From assembly GCF_030812415.1 (NCBI RefSeq), contig NZ_JAUSST010000003.1, positions 868,001 through 932,000 on the forward strand: DNA of 64,000 bases, in the 5' to 3' direction. The stretch comes from Paenibacillus harenae. GTDB lineage: Bacteria; Bacillota; Bacilli; Paenibacillales; Paenibacillaceae. Positions 51,789 through 61,422 of the stretch are shown here, one piece after another. The notes beneath the pieces are model-generated. The model was not told the origin of the DNA, made no database searches, and saw only the letters and a program-made list of their open reading frames with translations. The position numbers were made by a program, and so were the translations under genes. Within the stretch, counting starts at the first letter, position 1. Every line of letters begins with the position of its first letter.

Positions 51789-53306
51789 ATGAGCAGCATC
51801 GTTATAGCAGCATCGTTATAACAAACCCTATTATTTGGGCGGATGTACCTGATATTGATATGATCCGCGTAGAGGATACCTTTTATATGGTCAGCACCAG
51901 TATGCATTCGATGCCAGGCTGTCCGATTATGAAATCTGTTAATCTGAAGGATTGGGAGATCGTGAATTATGTATTTGATACGATCGAAGACAATGATGCC
52001 CACAATCTTTCAGACGGCAAAGGCATTTACGGGCAAGGCTCTTGGGCTTCCAGCCTGCGTTATCATAACGGAACCTTTTATGTTTGCTTTTCCTGTAACG
52101 ATAGGCAGCAGTTCTATATTTACCGGACAAGGGATATCGAGAACGGCACATGGGAGCGCTCGGTCATCAACGGGCTTCAGCATGATCCGGGGCTGCTGTT
52201 TGATGAGGATCGCGTCTTTGTATTCAGCGGCAACGGGAACATCTATATTACCGAATTAACAGCTGACGCTGCCCGGATCAAGCCTGACGGAATCCGTCAG
52301 CTTCTGCTTGAAGGGGAGCGGGAAGGCTTGGGGCTGCGCATAGAGGGCTGCCATGCTTATAAGCTGAACGGCTATTATTATTTGTTTTTCATTGATTGGC
52401 CGCGAACCGGGCATAGACGCCGCAGGGAGTTGTGTTACCGTTCGACAGAGCTTCTAGGACCCTATGAATATAAAGTAATTCTCGATGATGATCTCGGCTA
52501 TCACAACAAGGGGGTTGCACAAGGCGGTATTATCTACACGCCTTCCGGTGAATGGTACACCTTCTTATTCCAGGATCATGATGCTGTTGGCCGGATTCAT
52601 GCGTGCTGCCGATGTCCTGGCAGGACGGCTGGCCGGTTATCGGCAATGGCGGCAAAGCACCGGTCTCCTTCGAGGCGAATCTGCCGGAGTCCGCTTCCAA
52701 GCCGATTGTCATCAGTGATGAATTCGACTATGAAGAGAACAAGCTGGCTTTGAACTGGCAATGGAACCATAATCCGGACAACACGCGTTGGTCAGTTACA
52801 GCCCGGCCGGGTTATCTGCGTCTGGAGACTGGTCAAATCACTGATCGTCTCGTGCTTGCCTGCAATACCCTTACCCAGCGGACGGAAGGTCCGGCATGCA
52901 GCGGAAGTACGGTACTGGATCTGTCCGATATGAAAGCTGGTGATCATGCCGGTCTTGTCGCACTGCAAAGCGGATATGGTACGGTTGGCGTTCAGGCGGA
53001 GGATAACGGCGAGCGTTATGTCATGATGGAGATGAACCGCAGCACGGCGGTATGGAAATTGTGGAAAAGCACCGGTATGCAGGCAGCCAGATTCATGTGA
53101 AGATAGATTTTGATTTTCGTAACAGTATTGACCTTGCTTATTTCTATTATTCGACTGACGGAGTGGAGTGGACGCCGATCGGCCGCCCTCTGCAGATGAG
53201 GTACACACTGGATCATTTAATAGGCTACCGGATCGGTCTGTTTAACTATGCAACGAAGCAATCTGGCGGATATGTCGACTTCGATTACTTCCGTTACAGC
53301 AAGTAA
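51789..53306 (+). pseudogene. GH43 glycoside hydrolase with three lesions
   Basis: The ATG at 51789 opens a frame closed by a 14-bp tandem duplication (51792-51805 repeated at 51806-51819). Without the extra copy it reads MSSIVITNPIIWADVPDIDM and continues through PDIDMIRVEDTFYMVST, HNGTFYVCF and IEGCHAYKLNGYYYLFF, typical of GH43 xylosidases/arabinofuranosidases. Frame changes near 52600 and near 53080 follow; the C-terminal beta-sandwich (GVEWTPIGRPL, YVDFDYFRY) ends at 53306. The original protein would be about 500 residues. Confidence 0.85.
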
Positions 53307-53339
53307 CCTGATGAAAAGCCGGTATGGTTCGGAGCCAGT

Positions 53340-53484
53340 GAATGTGCGATGCTGGCGCGGAGGTTGCGGGCGGCTTCACCGGTGTATTATTAGCCATGTA
53401 TGCAACGGGTAACGGGCGCAAAGTGGAGAACACCGGCTTATTTTGACTGGTTTGATTACGAGGCGATGGAAAGGGTGCAGGCAT
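53340..53484 (+). pseudogene. Second GH43 C-terminal fragment
   Basis: Codons GGFTGVLLAMYATGNG and, after a shift near 53440, YFDWFDYEAME resemble the closing strands of GH43 beta-sandwich domains. It ends with TAA overlapping the next start (TAATG), so it once formed an operon with the xylanase gene. Confidence 0.55.
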
Positions 53485-53485
53485 A

Positions 53486-53929
53486 ATGGCAGAACAAGAA
53501 CAGCAGCAAACAGGGTTTTCGTTAGCTGAAGCCTTCAGGAACGATTTTCTTATTGGAACAGCAGTAAATAAACGGACGATTGTCAGCCAGAGCGATCTTC
53601 TGAAGGAGCATTATAACAGCTTGACCGCCGAGAACGAAATGAAGTTCGAAAGACTTCATCCGGAGGAGCACCGCTATACCTTTGAGGAGGCTGACCAGAT
53701 TGCCGGCTTCGCGCGCGAGAACGGTATGAGTCTGAGAGGCCATACGCTTGTATGGCATAATCAGACGCCTGGCTGGGTGTTCGAGGACGGTAACGCTTTC
53801 TCAAGCCGCTCCACGCGATAACCTGCTTATGCCTGAATATATGTCCGACGAGTACGATGCGCACCCGAATGGAAAAGCGGGTTCAGCCGTCGCCGCCGCT
53901 TTCTTGTCCTGGTACTGAGGCGCAAGTGA
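53486..53929 (+). pseudogene. GH10 xylanase fragment joined to an esterase-like tail
   Basis: ATG 53486 leads into LAEAFRNDFLIGTAVN, TAENEMKFERLHPEE (the ENEMK signature of GH10), ARENGMSLRGHTLVWHNQTP. A frameshift at about 53790 reaches a plausible AAPRDNLL, then the sequence jumps to DEYDAHPNGKAGSAVAAAF, the C-terminal of an SGNH-type esterase, ending in TGA. The catalytic core of the xylanase (acid/base and nucleophile Glu) is deleted. Fusion by deletion of a neighbouring gene is inferred. Confidence 0.7.
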
Positions 53930-53966
53930 AAATATGAAATTCTGGGGCTTATACCCGATAAAGGGG

Positions 53967-54074
53967 GTGATATTCATAAAACAAGTTGTGGAGCAGGATA
54001 GCTGCGCTAATCCGCCGCTGGAATCTGTTCAGACAAGCATGGAATGGTTGAAGGCGAACGGACATAAAGCTTAA
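53967..54074 (+). pseudogene. Sugar isomerase/epimerase C-terminal stump
   Basis: 35 codons reading VVEQDSCANPPLESVQTSME and ending WLKANGHKA, the typical last strand and helix of xylose-isomerase-like TIM-barrel proteins (VEQD...PLES). It directly precedes the Gfo/Idh gene, a common partner. Confidence 0.55.
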
Positions 54075-54105
54075 TCCATCATAATAAATAGAGGAGTTTT
54101 ATACG

Positions 54106-55125
54106 ATGAGTAAAGTTAAAGTAGCTGTTGTTGGTTGTGGTTCCATCTCCAAGTACCGTCATATTCCAGATTATGCCGCCAATGATAACGTTGAGCTTGT
54201 TGCTTTCTGTGATCCGATAGTTGAACGCGCGCAGAAATACGCCGATCAATATGGCGCCAAAGCATATGCAAATTATGAGGATATGTTAACGGAGCTTAAG
54301 CCGGATGCTGTCAGCGTCTGTACCCCGAACTATCTGCATGCGCCGGTTGCAATTGCAGCCGCTAATGCAGGCGCGCACGTTCTTGTTGAGAAGCCGATGG
54401 CTTCGACGGACGAAGAAGCGGCAGCGATGATTGAAGCTGCACGCAAGAATGGCGTCTATCTGATGGTTGGCCACAATCAGCGCTTGATGCCGCCTCATGC
54501 CAAAGCGAGACAGATTTTGGAAAAAGGCGAGCTAGGGAAAGTACTTACGTTCCGGACCTCCTTCGGACATCCAGGGCCGGAAGGCTGGAGCATCGATGGC
54601 AAAGGAAGCTGGTTTTTCCGCAAGGAAGAAGCTGTTATGGGCGCAATGGGCGATCTTGGCGTGCACAAGTCTGATCTTATCCGTTACCTGCTGAATGATG
54701 AGGTTTCACAGGTTACGGCCTTTATCGATACGATCGATAAAGAAGGCACAGATGTCGACGATAACGCGACCGTCCTTCTGCGGATGAAGAGCGGGGCAAT
54801 CGGTACGCTAGTAGCAAGCTGGACGTATTATAAAGGCGAAGACAACAGCACGGTGCTTTGGTGCCAGAATGGGGTTATGAAGATCGGTACCGACCCTGAG
54901 GACCAAGTTATCGTCGAACTTCGTAACGGAACTGTGGAGCGCTATAACGTGGGTGCGATTGCTACTAACGATAAGCAGGAAACAAGCGGCGTCATCGACG
55001 CGTTCATAACGAGCATCACAACGAAAACAACTCCTAGCATTACAGGTGAAGAAGGGCGCAAATCGTTGGCAGTTATTTTGGCTGCTTTCGAAGCTCAGGC
55101 CACTGGTAAAGTCATTAGTCTGTAA
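54106..55125 (+). CDS. Gfo/Idh/MocA family oxidoreductase
   Basis: 339 residues, intact. N-terminal Rossmann domain VAVVGCGSISKYRH (residues 6-19), the EKPMA motif near residue 95 with the catalytic Lys, GHNQRLMP near 122 and a C-terminal alpha/beta domain with GDLGVHKSDLIRY (about 183-195, His and Asp of the active site). NAD(P)-dependent oxidation or epimerisation of sugars or inositol; substrate not specified. GAGGAG precedes the ATG. It is the last gene of the hemicellulose cluster and ends in a very strong terminator. Confidence 0.9.
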   Translation: MSKVKVAVVGCGSISKYRHIPDYAANDNVELVAFCDPIVERAQKYADQYGAKAYANYEDMLTELKPDAVSVCTPNYLHAPVAIAAANAGAHVLVEKPMASTDEEAAAMIEAARKNGVYLMVGHNQRLMPPHAKARQILEKGELGKVLTFRTSFGHPGPEGWSIDGKGSWFFRKEEAVMGAMGDLGVHKSDLIRYLLNDEVSQVTAFIDTIDKEGTDVDDNATVLLRMKSGAIGTLVASWTYYKGEDNSTVLWCQNGVMKIGTDPEDQVIVELRNGTVERYNVGAIATNDKQETSGVIDAFITSITTKTTPSITGEEGRKSLAVILAAFEAQATGKVISL

Positions 55126-55144
55126 GTGTTCAGGTCAGTAGAAT

Positions 55145-55185
55145 AGCGCAAAAGCCCGGTTCCTAATTGGAACCGGGCTTTTGCG
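55145..55185. terminator. Perfect palindromic terminator
   Basis: An 18-bp perfect stem, GCGCAAAAGCCCGGTTCC with its complement, around TAATT. A and T runs within the arms allow use in both directions. Confidence 0.9.
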
Positions 55186-55200
55186 CGTATAAGGAAACTG

Positions 55201-55345
55201 TTATTTGAAGAATAAGAAATTCGTAGGTACTGGTCGAAGCGCACCGTCGGAAGGATGATTGATGACTTGTCCGTTAAAACAAGCGAGGACGAGCCGCCTC
55301 CGTCCAGATTATAGCCGTCGATAGCGCCGAATCGGGAGAGCAGGA
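55201..55345 (-). pseudogene. Phosphodiester glycosidase (NAGPA) C-terminal fragment
   Basis: Minus-strand codons GAIDGYNLDGGGSSSLVL carry the NLDGGGSS signature of NAGPA-type phosphodiester glycosidases. One base appears lost right after it; the other frame supplies GQVINHPSDG and LRPVPTNFLFFK followed by TAA. It is joined directly to the IS66 remnant, so only the last domain strand remains. Confidence 0.7.
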
Positions 55346-55648
55346 TGCCGCGAGACGTATTCGCAAATAACCAGTTCTTTCTCCCGATTACGAATGGCTT
55401 GATCGAGCGCTCACTGGCGATTATTATCGATCTCGAGCCGACCATCCTTCAGGAAGGCAGTCCATTTCTCCCACTGATTCAGGCTGTAAGCAATCGCTTT
55501 TCCAACCAGACTCTTCGGCAGTGTTTGAGAGCGCTGTTGCTTGAGCCATACCGAATAAGCCTCCAGGATCGGAAGGCTTCGCTTCTTTCGCTCGGCATAT
55601 CGTTCTTCTGGCGAAGCATCCTTCAGCTCGCGCTTTCGCCTTGTGCCT
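55346..55648 (-). mobile_element. IS66-family transposase remnant
   Basis: Minus-strand frames give ELKDASPEERYAERKKRS, LPKSLVGKAIAYSLNQWEKW and FLKDGRLEIDNNR, then after a frameshift SERSIKPFVIGRKNWLFANT: the C-terminal part of an IS66 transposase. The remaining element, its ends and accessory genes are missing. It abuts the FecCD fragment on the right and the NAGPA fragment on the left. Confidence 0.85.
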
Positions 55649-56094
55649 GTAGGTATCGGCATTGCTTTCGCTGCTGTCGGCGATTACGACCTTCATGCTT
55701 GTGTTCAGTCCCGCTTACTCGGCAAGCTTTTCTTTTATTTGGCTGATAGGGACGGTATACGGCTCGTCTTGGAAGCATGTGTGGAACCTTTTGCCTGGGA
55801 CCATCGTCTTAATGGGTATCGTATACGGCGCTTGCGGGCTCGGCCGTCTCGATGGGAGGCGTCATTGGTTTCGTCGGACTGATTGCGCCTCATCTGGCCC
55901 GTAGGTTGGTTGGACCGGTGACAAGCAGACTCATACCGGTAGCTGCGCTGTTCGGCGGCATTGTCGTCGTGGCGGCGGATCTCATCGCGAGAACGGCATT
56001 TTTGCCGCTTGATATTCCGGTTGGCGTGTTTACTTCGGGTATCGGTGCGCCATTCTTCATTTATTTGCTTTGTCGAACAAGAAATAATCGCTAG
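55649..56094 (+). pseudogene. FecCD-type siderophore permease, C-terminal fragment
   Basis: Starts with VGIG, then in a shifted frame LLSAITTFMLVFS and FIWLIGTVYGSSWKHVWNLL. About 40 residues are missing before [20 protein letters not shown] and the end segment [14 protein letters not shown] [19 protein letters not shown] and [20 protein letters not shown]. It is the rest of the gene whose middle part lies at 31252-31398; several lesions make it non-functional. Ends with TAG at 56092-56094. Confidence 0.75.
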
Positions 56095-56130
56095 CGATGT
56101 TGGGAGAACTGAAGGGAGACGGGAATTCCA

Positions 56131-56595
56131 ATGAGAAAAGGACTCGCGATCGGTGCAGTTGTGCTTATCGTGGCGCTTGGCAGTTGGCTGTATTTGTTCC
56201 GTGTGACGGAAGATCAGGTCGTTGCCCACCGGATGCTCGACTTCGATAAGATCGAGCCTAATACGGAGATGGTTTGGACGGAGAAGGACGATATGAAGAC
56301 ATTCGAGTATGCGGTTCGGTTCGCCAAGAAGAAGCCGGGCATAGTCGATATTGCAGCTCCTCCCTATTCGTTCAAGCTTGGCGGCGATACGTACTGGCTT
56401 TATGCGTCTCCGGAATACAATGTGATGCAGTTCATTAACAGCAAAGCATCGGGTACGCTTTACACGGTTAGGAAGTCTTCGGCGGATCGAATAAGGAAGC
56501 TGTTGGAAGAGGCCGACAAGATCGGTTATGGCGTGCCGACTCCCGGCTCCATGGCTTATCCTGGCCATGAACTATCCGAACCGGAAACGAAATAG
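56131..56595 (+). CDS. Hypothetical membrane-anchored protein
   Basis: 154 residues. One N-terminal transmembrane helix or uncleaved signal (GLAIGAVVLIVALGSWLYLF), followed by an extracellular soluble part (VDIAAPPYSFKLGGDTYWLY near 70) of unknown fold. GGGAGACGGG lies ahead of the ATG. The region is of chromosomal composition. Terminator 15 bp downstream. No function proposed. Confidence 0.6.
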   Translation: MRKGLAIGAVVLIVALGSWLYLFRVTEDQVVAHRMLDFDKIEPNTEMVWTEKDDMKTFEYAVRFAKKKPGIVDIAAPPYSFKLGGDTYWLYASPEYNVMQFINSKASGTLYTVRKSSADRIRKLLEEADKIGYGVPTPGSMAYPGHELSEPETK

Positions 56596-56610
56596 ATAAG
56601 CTTTAGGAGG

Positions 56611-56662
56611 GAAGAAGCCGGGCCCGAGCCATCTAACGATGGCCGAGTCCGGCTTCTTCTTC
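56611..56662. terminator. Bidirectional terminator between convergent genes
   Basis: GAAGAAGCCGG and CCGGCTTCTTC are complementary around inner CCAT/ATGG. It serves the hypothetical gene and the metallophosphoesterase gene. Confidence 0.85.
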
Positions 56663-56668
56663 GTACGA

Positions 56669-57823
56669 TTAGACAGGGACGAATTCGACGTCGATCTGCA
56701 GAACTTCGGAGCGGCTGCCAATACGAACCGGAGGTCCCCAGAAGCCGAAGCCGGAGGAAACGATGGCGTGCAGGCCGCCTTTCTTCAAGTAGCCCCAATC
56801 CAGCTCGAACAGTCGCTTAGTGATCAGGTGATTCGGCGTCATCTGGCCGCGATGCGTATGGCCGGAGAGAGACAGATCGATACCGTGCTCGGCGGCGTTC
56901 TTCAGATCGGAAGGCTGATGATCAAGCATAATCATCGGAAGCGAAGTATCCAGAGGAGCGATAAGCTCGCTTATCGGAAGTCGTCCGGCGCCGCCTGCGC
57001 GGAAGCCGCCGGACGCTCTGTCCTTGCGGCCGATAATATAGAAGCTGTCTGCGACGAGCGCCGTTTCGTCCATCAGCACGCGAATGCCAATGGCGTCCAT
57101 GGCGGCTATGAATTCGGGAACCTTGCCTCCGATATATTCGTGGTTGCCCGTGACGGCGTATATGCCTAGCGGAGCTTCGAGCTTGCCGAGCGTTTCAGCC
57201 ATTTTACGGCGTATGAACGGTTCAATGTCGTCATCCAGAATGTCGCCGGGCAACAATATGATGTCCGGGTTAATTTGCTTGACTTTATGGAGAAGACGGT
57301 GCAGATGGCCGTTGCCGATTGTCGTCCCCAGATGTATATCGGAAGCCATCGCGATGCGCAGCTTCTCTCTGCCGCCAGCCCGCTTCGGAATTTGTACCGT
57401 ATAGCGGCGGATGACGGGCGACCAGGCATTGCGCGTTCCGACGATTAATAGAAGCAGGAGTACGATTAATGTGACGCTGCCAGTGCCAATGACGTATGCG
57501 TCGCGCTCTGCTCCGCCTAGTTTGAGCAGAAGAGCGACGACATCCGCAAGAGGGAACAATAGAACGCCGTACTCCAGAATCGCGAACCAATAGGAGCCGA
57601 TAAGCTTAAGCGGTCCGGCAATCGGTCTGATCAGTGTCGCTTGACCCGCTCTTCCGATAATAAAAGCGAGGGCAAGAAGAGCGACGACCGCACTGTAGAG
57701 GCCGGCGTGATTCCACTCGTAGACGGCTGATAGATAGACCCATCCGTTCCATCCCAGATATAAGGATAGGCCGCCATAGACTAGCAATATACCGATTAAA
57801 GTAACGATAAAACGACGATTCAT
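56669..57823 (-). CDS. Membrane-bound metallophosphoesterase (YkuE-like)
   Basis: 384 residues. Four N-terminal transmembrane helices (about residues 5-130), then a calcineurin-like phosphoesterase domain with MASDIHLG, LPGDILDD, VTGNHEY and SGHTHRGQ (dimetal ligands Asp, His, Asn, His). The layout is that of YkuE/YaeI-type membrane phosphoesterases whose substrate is probably a phospholipid or peptidoglycan precursor. GGGAG precedes the ATG. It is convergent with the hypothetical gene and its divergent neighbour is 227 bp away. Confidence 0.88.
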   Translation of the reverse strand: MNRRFIVTLIGILLVYGGLSLYLGWNGWVYLSAVYEWNHAGLYSAVVALLALAFIIGRAGQATLIRPIAGPLKLIGSYWFAILEYGVLLFPLADVVALLLKLGGAERDAYVIGTGSVTLIVLLLLLIVGTRNAWSPVIRRYTVQIPKRAGGREKLRIAMASDIHLGTTIGNGHLHRLLHKVKQINPDIILLPGDILDDDIEPFIRRKMAETLGKLEAPLGIYAVTGNHEYIGGKVPEFIAAMDAIGIRVLMDETALVADSFYIIGRKDRASGGFRAGGAGRLPISELIAPLDTSLPMIMLDHQPSDLKNAAEHGIDLSLSGHTHRGQMTPNHLITKRLFELDWGYLKKGGLHAIVSSGFGFWGPPVRIGSRSEVLQIDVEFVPV

Positions 57824-58049
57824 TTTTGCAACGCTCCCTGCGAGCCCGTAGGCGGTGGATGATAGTAGGTATGACGGTATGAAACTGAAACTACTATATC
57901 ATATTGGCAACATCACCTCCAAATAGAAGAGAGAGGCGGCCGGCATTGCTTATCCGCGGTCGATTGGATACGATATTCTATAACGGAACGGATACAGCTT
58001 CCGGCAAATTGCCGAGAGATTCATAACTACGAATACAGGAGTGGTTCGC

Positions 58050-58961
58050 ATGACTTTATTGACGATCGCCGAGGAACATCGGGAGGCAGCTGTTCGATTC
58101 ATGAAGGAGGAGGCTCGTCCGCTAGAGAGGGCGTTGTACGCGCATGAATTCGAAGGCGGATCTAAGGATGCCGTGCTTGAGGAATTGGCTAAGTTTCAAA
58201 ATACGGACGGAGGGTTCGGCCATGGACTTGAGCCGGATTCGCGCTGTAAAGCATCTTCGGCCTTGGCGACTACGGTGGCGCTGCAATATTTAATATATAT
58301 CGAGGCTGGCCACGCGGAGCCGGTCGTTCGGGAAGCGATCCGATTCCTGATCGAAACGTACAATACGGCGCAGCCGGGCGGCTGGGACATCGTCCCGCGC
58401 GAGGTCGAATCGGCGCCGCGCGCGCCATGGTGGAATTATAACGAGCAGCATGACGGCTGGGGAAATCCGGCAATCGAGATCGTCGGGTACTTCCATGCGT
58501 TCTCCGAATTGGTGCCCGCCGCGCTGCTGGACGAGTTGACGGAGCATGCTATAACGCATATTAACGTCAAGTCTACGAAAAAAGATTTTCACGAGCTATT
58601 ATGCTGTCTGCGGTTCGCGGAGCTCGTGCCGGCTTCGGAGCTGAGCGCGGTGAAGTCGGCGATCGATGAGATGGTTGCGGGCTGCGTTTCGGTTCAACCG
58701 GAGCAATGGGAAGGCTATTGCCTTACGCCTGTTCAGGTGGCAGATTCGCCGTCGAGTATGTATTACGAACAACTGAAGGATAGCGTGCGGCTTTATTTGC
58801 CTTACATGCTGACGAAGCAGCAAGAAGACGGCGCGTGGTGGCCGACCTGGACTTGGGGGCAATATGAAGATACTTGGCCGGAGGCGAAGCAGGATTGGAA
58901 GGGATTCATTACGTTCGATGCGTTGCGCATGCTGAAAGCGTATGGTATCGTGACGGGATAA
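58050..58961 (+). CDS. Prenyltransferase/squalene-cyclase-like repeat protein
   Basis: 303 residues from ATG 58050 (AGGAG eight bases upstream; a GTG at 58041 overlaps that site). Repeats characteristic of the alpha/alpha-toroid fold: LAKFQNTDGGFGHGLEPD near residue 50 and LTKQQEDGAWWPTWTWGQYE near 255 (QxDGxW-type). No DxDD motif or signal is seen, so a cyclase activity is not supported; the protein may bind isoprenoids or be a structural relative. AT/GC composition fits core genome. Followed by topB 49 bp downstream. Confidence 0.65.
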   Translation: MTLLTIAEEHREAAVRFMKEEARPLERALYAHEFEGGSKDAVLEELAKFQNTDGGFGHGLEPDSRCKASSALATTVALQYLIYIEAGHAEPVVREAIRFLIETYNTAQPGGWDIVPREVESAPRAPWWNYNEQHDGWGNPAIEIVGYFHAFSELVPAALLDELTEHAITHINVKSTKKDFHELLCCLRFAELVPASELSAVKSAIDEMVAGCVSVQPEQWEGYCLTPVQVADSPSSMYYEQLKDSVRLYLPYMLTKQQEDGAWWPTWTWGQYEDTWPEAKQDWKGFITFDALRMLKAYGIVTG

Positions 58962-59010
58962 TAGAGCAACAGAGTTATAAAAAGATGTTAGGAATGGAGC
59001 GTCATACGGC

Positions 59011-61176
59011 ATGAAATCGTTAGTATTGGCAGAGAAGCCAAGCGTTGCGAAGGAACTTGCGCGCGTGCTTGGCTGCGGACAGAAGCATAAGAGCTATATG
59101 GAAGGACCTAAATACGTCGTAACCTGGGCGCTTGGTCATCTCGTAACGTTGGCTGAGCCGGAGGATTACGACCCGAAATACCGCAATTGGAATCTCGAGG
59201 ATCTCCCGCTGCTGCCTCCGAAGATGAATCTGAAAGTGATGAAGGAAACGTCTCATCAATATAAGGCTGTTGCCCAGCTATGCAAACGGCAAGATATAAG
59301 CGAGCTTATTATCGCTACCGATGCAGGTCGCGAAGGCGAGCTTGTCGCGCGCTGGATCATGGAGCTTGTGCATTGGCGCAAGCCGTTCAAGCGGCTGTGG
59401 ATTTCTTCCCAGACCGACAAGGCGATCAAGGACGGCTTCAATAGCCTGAAGCCGGGCAAGGATTACGACGCGCTGTACGCTTCGGCCGTATGCCGGGCGG
59501 AGGCGGATTGGCTGATCGGGCTCAACGTGACGCGGGCGCTGACGACAAAGTACAACGCGCAGCTATCCGCAGGTCGCGTTCAGACGCCGACCTTGTCTAT
59601 TCTGATGGATCGCGAACGCGACATTCAGCAGTTCCAGTCGAAGCCGTATTGGACCGTCGGAGCAGACCTGGACGGTTTCTCGGCTATGTGGCGCGAGCAG
59701 GATGGGCATGACGGCCGGCTGTGGAGCAAGGAAGCGGCCGATGCGATAGCGGCAGCCATCGGGAAGGCTGGCAGCGCCAAGGTGGAGAAGCTGCGCACGA
59801 CGGAGAAATCGGAGCCGCATCCGCAGGCGTATGATCTGACTGAGCTGCAGCGGGACGCGAACAAGCGGCTTGGCTTCTCGGCGAAGCAGACGTCGAACGT
59901 GCTTCAGAAGCTGTACGAGCAGCATAAGCTCGTGACTTATCCGCGAACGGATTCGCATTACTTGTCCTCCGACATGGTGCCTACGCTGAAGGGAAGGCTG
60001 GAGAGCATCGCGGTCGGACCTTATACGAATCTTGCCCGCAGGCTGCTTAGAAGCCAACTGCCTGTGTCGAAGCGGATTGTCGACGACAGCAAAGTGACGG
60101 ATCATCATGCCATTATACCGACGGAGCAATTCGTGCAGCTTTCGGAGCTAAGCAATGATGAGCGCAGGCTGTATGACTTGATCGTTAGACGGTTTATTTC
60201 GTTGTTCTACCCACCGTATCGCTACGATGAGACGAGCGTTACGCTCGCCGTCGGCCAGCATCGCTTGTATGCCAAAGGCAAGACGCTTAAGGAAGCGGGC
60301 TGGAGGGAAGTATACGGCACGGCTGCCGATGCGAACGGCGACGACGAAGATGAGGATGACAGCGACGGTTCAATCGGGGGCAGAGGCGATAAGCAGCAGT
60401 CCCAACTGCTCCCGGCGCTTGCTTCCGGCCAGTCGGTGGCCGTCAAGCAAGGTAAAATCAAAGAGCTGCGGACGCTGCCGCCTGCAAGGTATACCGAGGC
60501 GACATTGCTAACGCAGATGGAGAAGTACGGGTTAGGTACGCCCGCTACGCGTGCGGACATTATTGAGAAGCTGTTGTCGAGCGATACGATCGACCGGTCG
60601 CAGAACCGCCTGGTACCAACGGGCAAGGGTAAGCAGCTGATCGAGCTCGTTGTCGACGCGCTTCGCAGTCCGGAATTAACGGCGAAGTGGGAGCATGAAT
60701 TGGAAAGGATTGCGCAAGGCAAAGGAAACGCGGCTGCCTTCATGAAGACGATCCGGGAGCAAGCGTCGAAATGGGTATCCGAGGTCATTGCCGAGACGAA
60801 GGAATACAAGCCCCACAACGTAACGCATTCGAAATGTCCGGATTGCGGCAAGCCATTGCTTGAGATTAAAGGCAAGCGCGGCCGTTCGCTCGTTTGCTCG
60901 GATCGGGAATGCAGCTACCGCCGTTCTGCCGATCCGGTGCTGCTCAATAAGCGTTGCCCGCAATGCCATAAGAAGATGGAGATGCATACGGGCAAGGCAG
61001 GCAAATATGCGCAGTGCAGACCATGCAACGTCATCGAGATGCTGGAGGACAAGGACGGCGGCCGCGTGAATAAACGAGAGCAGCGGAAGCTCGTTGAGCA
61101 ATACAGCGACCAAGCGCCGCTTGCGAACAGCTTGGCCGATAAGCTGCGGGCTGCCCTGGAGCAGAAGGGCGAGTAG
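59011..61176 (+). CDS. topB: DNA topoisomerase III
   Basis: 721-residue type IA topoisomerase. The Toprim domain starts with LVLAEKPSVAKELA and has the acidic IIATDAGREGELVARW; the catalytic tyrosine is Tyr310 in TYPRTDSHY. A low-complexity acidic insert (DANGDDEDEDDSDGS) lies near residue 440-455. The C-terminal end has two zinc-ribbon repeats (CPDCGKPLLE to CSDREC, CPQCHKKM to CRPC). It decatenates single-stranded DNA in replication and repair. Confidence 0.95.
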   Translation: MKSLVLAEKPSVAKELARVLGCGQKHKSYMEGPKYVVTWALGHLVTLAEPEDYDPKYRNWNLEDLPLLPPKMNLKVMKETSHQYKAVAQLCKRQDISELIIATDAGREGELVARWIMELVHWRKPFKRLWISSQTDKAIKDGFNSLKPGKDYDALYASAVCRAEADWLIGLNVTRALTTKYNAQLSAGRVQTPTLSILMDRERDIQQFQSKPYWTVGADLDGFSAMWREQDGHDGRLWSKEAADAIAAAIGKAGSAKVEKLRTTEKSEPHPQAYDLTELQRDANKRLGFSAKQTSNVLQKLYEQHKLVTYPRTDSHYLSSDMVPTLKGRLESIAVGPYTNLARRLLRSQLPVSKRIVDDSKVTDHHAIIPTEQFVQLSELSNDERRLYDLIVRRFISLFYPPYRYDETSVTLAVGQHRLYAKGKTLKEAGWREVYGTAADANGDDEDEDDSDGSIGGRGDKQQSQLLPALASGQSVAVKQGKIKELRTLPPARYTEATLLTQMEKYGLGTPATRADIIEKLLSSDTIDRSQNRLVPTGKGKQLIELVVDALRSPELTAKWEHELERIAQGKGNAAAFMKTIREQASKWVSEVIAETKEYKPHNVTHSKCPDCGKPLLEIKGKRGRSLVCSDRECSYRRSADPVLLNKRCPQCHKKMEMHTGKAGKYAQCRPCNVIEMLEDKDGGRVNKREQRKLVEQYSDQAPLANSLADKLRAALEQKGE

Positions 61177-61211
61177 CCGGTTTCTCTCGTACAACTTACA
61201 GCTAAACCATG

Positions 61212-61254
61212 AAATCCCCGTTATGTCGCGAAGGCGAAAGCGGGGATTTATTGT
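61212..61254 (+). terminator. Rho-independent terminator of topB
   Basis: AAATCCCCG and CGGGGATTT arms (61212-61220, 61241-61249) and ATTGTTTG. Confidence 0.75.
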
Positions 61255-61422
61255 TTGCTTCCGAGGCGTTTTCTGTTGATTGACCATCCAGGGGAGCATT
61301 GCCGCATGCTAGTAAAAAAGAAGTATGCAAGAAAGGCTCTTAACCTATTACATTCATCCAAGAGACAAGTGTATCGGCGGCATATGCTATGGATGATAAG
61401 GTAGGGAAGGAGATAGATAGAG

